From assembly GCA_945892985.1 (NCBI GenBank), contig CAMDDU010000080.1, positions 1 to 11,861 on the forward strand: a stretch of DNA of 11,861 nucleotides. The letters run 5' to 3'. This document shows positions 6,414 through 11,861 of the stretch, one piece after another. How positions within the stretch are numbered: the stretch's first letter is position 1; every line of letters begins with the position of its first letter. The translations under genes were made by a program, and so were the position numbers. The DNA is from CAITSH01 sp945892985 (GTDB lineage Bacteria; Pseudomonadota; Gammaproteobacteria; Burkholderiales; SG8-39). The notes under the pieces were generated by a model, which worked only from the letters and a program-made list of their open reading frames with translations, had not been told where the DNA came from and made no database searches.

Positions 6414-7166
6414 TCAACCTTGGAACACTACTTCGCGGGCGGCGCCGCGCACGTCCATTTCGTATTCGAGGTTGACGATGGGTGGGCGGCACAGGTGCCA
6501 GCTGATGCAATCGGTGCTGCAGCGACGCACCAGTTCGTCGATCATCAGCGGGCCGATGTCGTGCATGGTGTAGGCCTGCACTGAGATGGCGTCGGCCCAG
6601 CCAAAGCCCAGCGCTGCAAGCCGGCGTTCCATTTCGGCGGCCACGTAGCGCACCTTGTCGCGCATGCCGTCGAGGGATGTGTCGCCTAGGCGCACGATGG
6701 TGTCGTGGTAATTGGCGCGGCCCTCCTGTGCTTCACCGCCGCCGGCAATGATGAAGCTAGGTCGCTTGGACTGCGTGGGCATCGTGATCGAGAACGCATG
6801 CAGCACAGGCACGGCGGGCGCGCCCGCCACCGGGCACACGTTGGTGCGCGCCACCGGGTTGATGCCGTCCTTGTACAGGCCCCACTGTTCGAGCGTGGCC
6901 ACGTACTGCTTGTTGAAGTCCTGGAAGCCGGTTTCCGAAAATGGCGCCGGCGAGCGCAACTCGCAAGCGCAAAACGACGTAGTCGGGCGGCCGACGGCCT
7001 TCATGTAGCGCTCGGCGGCGGCAAACCCCTCCGCCAGCGGTAGCGGGTGCGGCAAGCGCAAGCGCTCAATCTCGAACCCGGGTTGGGCAGCCACCCCGGC
7101 CGAATACTGGAACACGCCCTTGATGTAGCGGTAACCGCCCTGCGGGAAGTCGATGATGTCTGCCAT
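6414..7166 (-). CDS. RidA-fold deaminase, CnbZ-like (aminomuconate type)
   Basis: The 250-residue product resembles the CnbZ group of RidA/YjgF-fold proteins, annotated as 2-amino-5-chloromuconate deaminases. Family-like stretches are DFPQGGYRYIKGVFQYSAGV at the N-terminus, FCACELRSPAPFSETGFQ, NPVARTNVCPVAG, and the C-terminal LGFGWADAISVQAYTMHDI. CnbZ acts in chloronitrobenzene breakdown by Comamonas, removing ammonia from the aminomuconate made after ring cleavage of an aminophenol. Whether this protein uses that substrate is inferred. ATG at 7166 is chosen because homology begins there (MADIIDFPQGG). The frame stays open to an ATG at 7253, but that extension overlaps a gene relic and looks random. 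The ribosome binding site is weak. It heads a probable minus-strand operon with the monooxygenase and Bug receptor. Its promoter must lie inside the pseudogene to the right. Confidence 0.72.
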   Translation of the reverse strand: MADIIDFPQGGYRYIKGVFQYSAGVAAQPGFEIERLRLPHPLPLAEGFAAAERYMKAVGRPTTSFCACELRSPAPFSETGFQDFNKQYVATLEQWGLYKDGINPVARTNVCPVAGAPAVPVLHAFSITMPTQSKRPSFIIAGGGEAQEGRANYHDTIVRLGDTSLDGMRDKVRYVAAEMERRLAALGFGWADAISVQAYTMHDIGPLMIDELVRRCSTDCISWHLCRPPIVNLEYEMDVRGAAREVVFQG

Positions 7167-7233
7167 GGTCGTTCGTTCCAAGTTGGGATGATGAAAGGTG
7201 CATAGCTTAGGTGCCCGGCCGCTCAATGACAAG

Positions 7234-7835
7234 TCGGTTTCGCTGCCGCACATTCCCTACCTCGCGCAAAAGCTGATGCAGCGCCTGGGCATTGTATTCA
7301 CCAAGCTGCTCGGGCTGGAGAACTGCTGTGGCGCTTTCCACTGGCACTTCGGCGACGAGGACATGGAAAAGCAGGTCGCCAACATCAGCCTGATGGCGTT
7401 CCACCGCATCAAGGCCAAGCAGGTTCTGTCGCTGTGCCCAGATTGCGATTACAGCTTCGGGCGCCACCAGAAAAAACACCACACCTTCAGCCACGTCAAC
7501 ATTTCCGATATTTTTATCGAGCACCTCGATGAACTGAAAAAAAGATGGTCTATCCGGTCAAGCGCAAGGTCATGGTGCATCACCACGCTCACGACGAGCT
7601 GCGCCGTCGCGACTCGACCAACATCCTTCGCTTGATGCAGGCGGTGCCGGGGCTCGAAATCATCGAGTCGTCTAAGTCGCTGGGGCCGGAGCTGCCCTTC
7701 GAGGAAAAGTTAAAGGCGCTGCGCCATCTCGATAACGTGGACCGCGCGGTGCAGCAACTGCGCCCGCGCATCGCCAAGTTCGGCTACAATCAAAAAGATG
7801 TCCGCTCCTAGCTGCAGACGATCATTTACCTGTAG
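7234..7835 (+). pseudogene. Degraded CCG-domain Fe-S protein (HdrD/GlcF-like)
   Basis: This is the remnant of a heterodisulfide-reductase-related protein. Homology-like sequence begins near 7234 (SVSLPHIPYLAQKLMQ) with no start codon of its own. A CCG-X34-CPDC module, exactly the spacing of the cysteine-rich CCG domain, covers about 7321-7446. The upstream cysteine of that module is missing, so the N-terminus is gone. At an A7 tract (7537-7543) the frame breaks: one more A would join ...DELKK to MVYPVKRKV. The second frame ends at TAG 7809-7811, yet the same frame continues LQTIIYL to another stop at 7833-7835, which looks like the original end. CCG proteins normally carry two such modules. 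Only one is seen, and the sequence runs from SKSLGPEL straight into PFEEKLKALR, so an internal deletion is likely. Such proteins pass electrons between flavins or quinones and partners. This copy cannot work as it stands. Confidence 0.82.
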
Positions 7836-7848
7836 GCCGGAGGAACTC

Positions 7849-8859
7849 ATGGAACTAAAGATCGGACTTGGCAACTACGACCGCACCGCGGCCGTGCTCA
7901 ATGGCGACATCGGCGTGGTGGGTGCCCGCATCAGTGTGGAGAGCCCGCCGCTCGAGGAGTTGTTCGAGCGCGCCTTCGACAAGGGCGAGTTCGACGTAGC
8001 GGAGCTGTCCTTCAGTAATTATCTGTACCTCACCTCCGAAGGCAAATGCCCTTACGTGGCGCTGCCGGTGTTCCCGTCTCGCACGTTCCGGCATTCGGCT
8101 ATTTATGTTCACGCCGACCGCGGTATCAACAGCCCGCGCGACCTGATCGGGCGCCTGGTGGGCGTGCGGGAGTACTCGATGACGGCGGCACTGATGGTGC
8201 GTGGCCTGCTGGAGGACGACTTCGGCGTGGCTTCATCGGCTATTCGCTGGCGCTGTGGCCGCGCCGAGACGGACGAGCGGCCGCCGGTGGTGCGTATGAA
8301 GCCCCGCGGCGTCGAGGTCGAGCCGATCGCCGGCGCTGATAACCTGTCGACGCTGCTGGAGGCGGGTGAGCTCGATGCCCTGGTGGCCTACAAACCGCCG
8401 TCCTGTTTCGTGCGCGCCGCGCCGCAGGTGCGGCGACTGTTTCCCGATTACGTGGCGGCCGAACGCGACTATTACGCGCGCACTGGAATTTTTCCAATCA
8501 TGCACGTGGTGGCGGTCAAGCGCGCGCTCGCCGAGGGCAGCCCGCAGATGTGCGTTGCGTTGTGCGATGCGTTCGAGCAGGCGCGCCGCTTGGCGTTTGC
8601 TGCGCTTGAGGGCCATGCGTCGTTGTCGGTGGCGCTGCCTTGGGCGCTGGCCAATCTGCAGGAAGCCCGCGCCGCGATGGGCGATGACTACTGGTCTTAT
8701 GGTGTAGCCAACAACCGCGCCGCTATCGAGGCGGCGGCGCGCTACTCGAATTCACAGGGCCTGGCCACGCGCCTGATGCGCGCCGAAGAACTGTTTGTGC
8801 CGGCCACGCTGGGCTGGCGGCCGGAGCAGGTGCCGCAACCGGTGCTGTCCGGGCATTGA
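7849..8859 (+). CDS. 4,5-dihydroxyphthalate decarboxylase-like protein
   Basis: The 336-residue protein belongs to the Pht5-like family, which has the fold of a periplasmic binding protein (NMT1/SsuA type) but lacks a signal peptide and acts in the cytoplasm. Typical stretches are the start KIGLGNYDRTAAVLNGDI, FDVAELSFSNYLY, LPVFPSRTFRHSAIYVHAD, GVREYSMTAALMVRG, LFPDYVAAERDYYARTGIFP, and the C-terminal YGVANNRAAIEAAARY. Characterised members remove one carboxyl group from 4,5-dihydroxyphthalate to give protocatechuate. Many relatives have unknown substrates, so the exact reaction is inferred. GGAGG at 7839-7843, 5 bases before ATG 7849, fixes the start. The frame is open 17 codons further upstream but only through the pseudogene tail. 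Its start lies 13 bases after the original stop of the dead Fe-S gene, and a Bug receptor follows 40 bases downstream, so the two intact genes are probably cotranscribed. Confidence 0.82.
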   Translation: MELKIGLGNYDRTAAVLNGDIGVVGARISVESPPLEELFERAFDKGEFDVAELSFSNYLYLTSEGKCPYVALPVFPSRTFRHSAIYVHADRGINSPRDLIGRLVGVREYSMTAALMVRGLLEDDFGVASSAIRWRCGRAETDERPPVVRMKPRGVEVEPIAGADNLSTLLEAGELDALVAYKPPSCFVRAAPQVRRLFPDYVAAERDYYARTGIFPIMHVVAVKRALAEGSPQMCVALCDAFEQARRLAFAALEGHASLSVALPWALANLQEARAAMGDDYWSYGVANNRAAIEAAARYSNSQGLATRLMRAEELFVPATLGWRPEQVPQPVLSGH

Positions 8860-8899
8860 ACGCGCCCGAAATATTTCATTCAATGAACGAGGTTTTCCC

Positions 8900-9886
8900 A
8901 TGAAACGCATCGCAACAGTACTGGCTGTCCTCACGCTCGGCGTCGCATCGGTGCCACCGTCCGTGCAGGCGCAGGATTTCCCGCGCAAGCCCATACGGGT
9001 CATTGCGCCGGTGCCGCCCGGCGGTGTCATCGACAATAGCATGCGCATCGTGGCGGAAAAGCTGAGTGCGCGGCTCGGCCAGCAGATTGTGATCGAAAAC
9101 CGTCCAGGCGCGAACGGCACAATCGGCGCGCAATACGTCGCGCAGCAGCCCGCCGACGGCTACACGCTGTTGGCCGCGGTGGACGGCACCATGGTGGTGT
9201 CGCTGAACAAGGCCATCTCGCCGCAGGCCCCGATCGCTACGCTGACCGAACTCATTCCTGTGACCAAGCTCGGCGACTTCGACATGCTGCTGGTGGCCCA
9301 TCCGGGCGTGGGCACAAAGAATTTGGCCGAATTCATCGGCAAGGCCACCGGGCCGGGTAAGGCTTCTTCGTACGGATTCGGCACGTCGGGCATAGGGTCG
9401 ACCACGCACCTCGTCGGCGAAATGCTGGGCCAGGTTACCGGCGCACCGCTGGTGCACGTGCCGTACAAGGGCGGCGGGCAGGCACTGGTGGATGTCATTG
9501 GCGGGCAGATCCCGCTGGTGATGACGACCGTGGCAACGGCGCAGCAGCACGTGAAAAGCGGCAAGCTGGTGGCGTTGGGTGTACCGGGCGGCAAGCGCTC
9601 GAAGTCGCTGCCTGATACGCCGACTTTTGCCGAGAGCGGGCTCAAGGACTTTAACGTATCGGGCTGGGTGGGGGTGTTTGCACCGGCCGGGACGCCCCGC
9701 CCCGTTCTTGAGCGTCTCCAGCGGGAGTTTGCCGCGGTACTGGCCGAACCCATGGTGCAACTGGGCTTTGATAGGCTGGGCATGGAACCGGTTGGCAACA
9801 CGCCTGATGAATTCGGGCAGCAGATCCGCGCCGACCTCGCGCGCTGGACCGATGTGGTGAAGAAAGGCCGGATCAAGATCGAATAA
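8900..9886 (+). CDS. Bug-family (TctC) periplasmic solute receptor
   Basis: This 328-residue receptor is a second, distinct member of the Bug family. It has a short Sec signal peptide (MKRIATVLAV through SVQAQ, cleavage near residue 24). The mature part has PIRVIAPVPPGGVIDNSMR, IVIENRPGANGTIGAQYV, PADGYTLL, HVPYKGGGQALVDVIGGQI and GWVGVFAPAGTPRPVLERL. The expected PF.PGG loop is changed to PVPPGGVID. In studied members this loop contacts the ligand carboxylate through backbone and water, so the ligand may differ from that of the receptor at 3970-4977. GAGG seven bases before ATG 8900 supports this start over the longer open frame from 8795. It follows the decarboxylase-like gene by 40 bases and probably belongs to its operon. 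No membrane partner is encoded here. Confidence 0.93.
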   Translation: MKRIATVLAVLTLGVASVPPSVQAQDFPRKPIRVIAPVPPGGVIDNSMRIVAEKLSARLGQQIVIENRPGANGTIGAQYVAQQPADGYTLLAAVDGTMVVSLNKAISPQAPIATLTELIPVTKLGDFDMLLVAHPGVGTKNLAEFIGKATGPGKASSYGFGTSGIGSTTHLVGEMLGQVTGAPLVHVPYKGGGQALVDVIGGQIPLVMTTVATAQQHVKSGKLVALGVPGGKRSKSLPDTPTFAESGLKDFNVSGWVGVFAPAGTPRPVLERLQREFAAVLAEPMVQLGFDRLGMEPVGNTPDEFGQQIRADLARWTDVVKKGRIKIE

Positions 9887-9991
9887 GGGGGTGCTGCCAG
9901 ATCTCGGGTAAGTAGGCCATTGCATTTTTTTAAATTATGACGGGTGAAGAGATCCATGCGCAGGAGCGCAGCGAGATTGGACAGGCTCCAA

Positions 9992-10014
9992 CTGAAACGA
10001 GAGGACTGTTTCAG
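9992..10014. repeat. Inverted repeat upstream of the hydrolase gene
   Basis: CTGAAAC (9992-9998) and GTTTCAG (10008-10014) are perfect inverted copies separated by nine bases. They lie in the 202-base gap between the Bug receptor and the alpha/beta hydrolase. A dyad with 16-base centre-to-centre spacing could be a regulator-binding operator or an RNA hairpin. No T-run follows, so it is not a terminator. No clear -10/-35 pair is visible around it. Confidence 0.4.
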
Positions 10015-10088
10015 GCAGCGCAAGGGCAGCATCGAGATCAACCTGTTCAATCGAATATCCAGTGCAAAGTAAAACGGAAGGCTCGTTC

Positions 10089-10880
10089 ATGCCCCTAGCG
10101 AAAGTCGGTGACGTCAATCTCAACTACACGATCCAGGGGGAAGGTGACTGGCTCGTATTGATCGGTGGCTACGCGAGCTCGAACTGGCAATCCTGGGGTT
10201 CGATGCTTACGGAACTCGCCAAATCGTATCGCGTACTCGCTTTCGATAACCGCGGCATCGGTGGCAGCGACGTTCCTGACTATCCATACTCCGTTCAAAT
10301 GCTTGCGCACGATACACTGGGTCTGATGGACCACTTGGGGATCGAGCGTGCACGGATTCTCGGGAAATCCATGGGCGGTGCCATTGCGCAATGGGTTGCG
10401 CTGGAACAACCGCAACGCGTGATCTCCTTGGCGATGACCTCGACCACCGCACGACTCGGCAATCGTTCGAAGAAGATGGTGCAGTGGTGGATGGACTCCG
10501 CGCGTGACTCGGGATTCGCGGCGTTGTTCCCTGGCGAGTTGACTTATTTCTATACCGCTGAATACTACGATGCTCATCCTGAGGCCATCGCGCGCGCGGA
10601 GCAGGCCTTGATCTCGGTGCATCGCCCGCTCACTGGATTCCTCCGCATGGGGCACGCGCTCATTCATCACGATACCTGGGATCGCCTAGGTGAAATCACG
10701 ATGCCGGTGCTCTTGCTGTGCGGTGCGGACGATATGATCACGCCAGCACGCCACTGCGAGGAGATGGCGCGGCGCATGCCGAACGCTGTTGTACACATCA
10801 TCCCAAACGCGCTGCATGGTGTGATGTCTGAGCATCCCGAGACCTTTCAACTCGTTGTGGACTTCCTGCGAAAGCACTAG
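10089..10880 (+). CDS. Alpha/beta-fold hydrolase (PcaD-like)
   Basis: This 263-residue serine hydrolase has the complete catalytic layout: strand motif FDNRGIGGS (residues 52-60), nucleophile Ser94 in the elbow GKSMGG, acid Asp215 in LLLCGADDMITP, and His243 in NALHGVMSEHP. The small glycine-rich oxyanion region LIGGYASS lies at 24-31. Length and pattern resemble 3-oxoadipate enol-lactonases and meta-cleavage product hydrolases, which act late in aromatic breakdown, but the family is broad and substrate assignment from sequence is unsafe. GGAAGG at 10076-10081, seven bases before ATG 10089, selects this start over the ATG at 10062. It is on the same strand as the decarboxylase-like and Bug genes but 202 bases away, with an inverted repeat in the gap, so it may have its own control. 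Its codon use looks less GC-biased than that of the two genes before it. Confidence 0.9.
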   Translation: MPLAKVGDVNLNYTIQGEGDWLVLIGGYASSNWQSWGSMLTELAKSYRVLAFDNRGIGGSDVPDYPYSVQMLAHDTLGLMDHLGIERARILGKSMGGAIAQWVALEQPQRVISLAMTSTTARLGNRSKKMVQWWMDSARDSGFAALFPGELTYFYTAEYYDAHPEAIARAEQALISVHRPLTGFLRMGHALIHHDTWDRLGEITMPVLLLCGADDMITPARHCEEMARRMPNAVVHIIPNALHGVMSEHPETFQLVVDFLRKH

Positions 10881-11013
10881 GGTAGAGTGCCCCTGACCCG
10901 CGTTTAATTTTAGCCCGGTTGCAGTGAGAGTTTTCAGTCTCGCCGGTAGAGTTCGGGAAGGTGCAATTAGCTTAGGCCAGTGTTCACGGTCCACTGTCCC
11001 CGGGTACAGCCCA

Positions 11014-11286
11014 CTAGGTCAGTGCCGGATCGCCAATGCGAATGCTACCCGGATTGGTTACCACCGCATACGCGCCAGCACAAGGGAACTGACCCAAGCC
11101 CGGGAGTTGTACGCGGTTGTGGCGTACCAGCGTCCGAAGAACCTCCATATCCTAGGGCAAGTCGTCCTGAGCGAGAGTCGTCATCACGCAACGCGGCTCG
11201 AGTAGTGCCACGTTGAGCCGTACGGTGCTGCCAAGCGCCAGCTCTAGAAAGGTGGCCCCGCCAAACTGGATAGGGGTGTAAGTGAA
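11014..11286 (-). pseudogene. Relic of a MOSC-domain protein
   Basis: On the minus strand one frame of 91 codons matches the C-terminal half of a MOSC (molybdenum cofactor sulfurase C-terminal) domain protein. It runs FGGATFLELALGSTVRL, then PRCVMTTLAQDDLP with the conserved Cys, then DMEVLRTLVRHNRVQLPGLG, FPCAGAYAVV and GSIRIGDPALT, ending in TAG at 11014-11016. A TAG at 11152-11154 interrupts the frame between DLP and DMEV, and no N-terminal half or start codon is seen upstream. It is therefore a dead fragment. Intact MOSC proteins bind the molybdenum cofactor or transfer sulfur. This relic shows that a longer gene once stood here, to the right of the catabolic genes, before the insertion sequence arrived or as part of the same decay. 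Confidence 0.75.
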
Positions 11287-11713
11287 GTTCTGCTCTTCTA
11301 CTCTTTTAATAGGCGACGCAGTCGCTAAGGGGCAAAGAAGATGAAATGCCCCGGCCGCAATTTATATCCAGAGTTTCCACTTATCGCACTGTTCAAATTT
11401 CCGGAATCACTTTTCAGGCCCTAAAGCGGCAAAAAATAAGTTTTGTTAAGTTGCGGGGTTCGGGATGGCGCTCGCTAACAATTGATGCTAGGAGAGGTTC
11501 GGCGAAGCGAGCATAGGGCGGAGCGGCCTGTTCACTTTGGGGCACTGGGGAAATTCTGGTTAAGCCAGATTTCCATTTATCTAAAGTCACGACCAAAACA
11601 AGCAGTCAGTCACCGTTTTCCCTCAATCTGTTGCGGGATTTCACGGGTTTCCCGACTGGAAAAAATTCAGATCCGAACGTTGCGCAGAAAAGGGCACTGC
11701 CAAAACGGGATTC
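11287..11713. other. Stretch without a gene
   Basis: No coding frame with family-like content is visible here on either strand. The stretch is less GC-rich than the catabolic genes and contains a bulged 10-base-pair hairpin (11549-11574) and a weaker seven-base inverted repeat (GCTCGCT at 11470-11476, AGCGAGC at 11506-11512). It most likely represents eroded intergenic or former gene sequence lying between the MOSC relic and the insertion sequence. Confidence 0.5.
11549..11574. repeat. Long hairpin with single bulge
   Basis: GGAAA (11549-11553), a bulged T, and TCTGG (11555-11559) pair perfectly with CCAGA (11565-11569) and TTTCC (11570-11574) around a TTAAG loop. That is ten base pairs in total. 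No T-run follows, so a standard terminator is unlikely. It could be a remnant of a repeat element or a structured RNA. Confidence 0.45.
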
Positions 11714-11861
11714 TAGTGTAGTGCGTCTAAAATGATAAAACTTAAATGCGATTGCGATGTCTATAGTATGAGGGGGCTACAGACATGCGAATCGCACCTA
11801 CTGTCACGATCACCGAAGCGCAAGCACGCCAGCTTCAGGCTTGGGCGCGTGGGCGTAGCGT
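11714..11861 (+). mobile_element. Left part of an IS630-family insertion sequence
   Basis: The transposase start at 11785 implies that an insertion sequence begins shortly upstream. IS630-family elements insert at TA. Candidate TA dinucleotides lie at 11714-11715 and 11719-11720, just before GTGCGTCTAAAATGATAAAA, which would be the terminal repeat. The right end lies outside the window, so the exact boundary and target duplication cannot be shown. Confidence 0.5.
11785..11861 (+). CDS. IS630-family transposase, 5' part only
   Basis: Only the first 25 codons are inside the window (MRIAPTVTITEAQARQLQAW and on). The opening MRIAP followed by a TITEAQ/LTEEE-type helix and WARGR is characteristic of IS630-family DDE transposases, which begin with a helix-turn-helix DNA-binding region. 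GAGGGGG ends 8 bases before the ATG and is a good ribosome binding site. A TATAGT at 11762-11767 may be its -10 element. The catalytic DDE domain is outside the window, so completeness cannot be judged. Confidence 0.72.
   Translation, partial: MRIAPTVTITEAQARQLQAWARGRS

Noticed and set aside
9937..10079. Short plus-strand frames starting at 9937 and 9957 in the gap before the hydrolase
   Set aside because: No ribosome binding site, no recognisable product, and overlapping alternative frames are equally open.
11646..11663. Stretch resembling the region upstream of the E. coli lac promoter (GGTTTCCCGACTGGAAA)
   Set aside because: About 17 bases only, with no lac sequence on either side. It is a short chance or palindromic resemblance, not vector contamination.
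1..11861. CRISPR arrays, rRNA genes, complete tRNA genes, plasmid origins
   Set aside because: I saw no regularly spaced repeats, no rRNA-like sequence and no complete cloverleaf. The only tRNA sequence is the 3' fragment at 3781-3825.

Overview
The window looks like a betaproteobacterial, most likely Burkholderiales, chromosome. The clue is two Bug-type (TctC) periplasmic solute receptors, which are hugely expanded in that order, together with aromatic-catabolism enzymes. It joins two kinds of DNA. Positions 1 to about 3780 are the end of an integrated genomic island. Positions 3781 onward are GC-richer resident sequence that carries a catabolic locus and then decaying DNA with an insertion sequence at the right edge.

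Island part (1-3780): an intrinsic terminator at 44-64, an unrecognised protein read leftward (301-942), an HD-domain phosphohydrolase-like protein (1443-1934), a non-coding stretch with long G-tracts, and a complete tyrosine integrase (2267-3616, minus strand) with its own promoter and a tandem 12-bp repeat in its leader. Next to it, 3781-3825 is exactly the 3' part of a tRNA-Pro(GGG) gene from the anticodon loop to CCA, followed by a strong terminator (3853-3882). The 5' half of the tRNA is absent. This is best read as the distal attachment site of the island. The intact tRNA should lie beyond the left edge of the window.

Catabolic part (3970-10880): two divergent gene sets. The minus strand runs RidA-fold deaminase (CnbZ-like), then an FAD-dependent aromatic-type monooxygenase, then a Bug receptor. 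The plus strand runs a 4,5-dihydroxyphthalate decarboxylase-like protein, a second Bug receptor, then an alpha/beta hydrolase. Together they suggest uptake, hydroxylation, decarboxylation, deamination and hydrolysis of a carboxylated or amino-substituted aromatic compound. No ring-cleavage dioxygenase, regulator or membrane transporter subunit is visible in the window. The divergent intergenic space is occupied by the wreck of a CCG-domain (heterodisulfide-reductase-like) Fe-S protein gene, with a frameshift, a missing segment and a nonsense codon.

Right part (10881-11861): no intact gene. It holds a fragment of a MOSC-domain gene with an internal stop (11014-11286, minus strand), a perfect-arm hairpin, and the start of an IS630-family transposase that runs off the end. 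Relics on both sides of the catabolic genes suggest that this locus was assembled by rearrangement.
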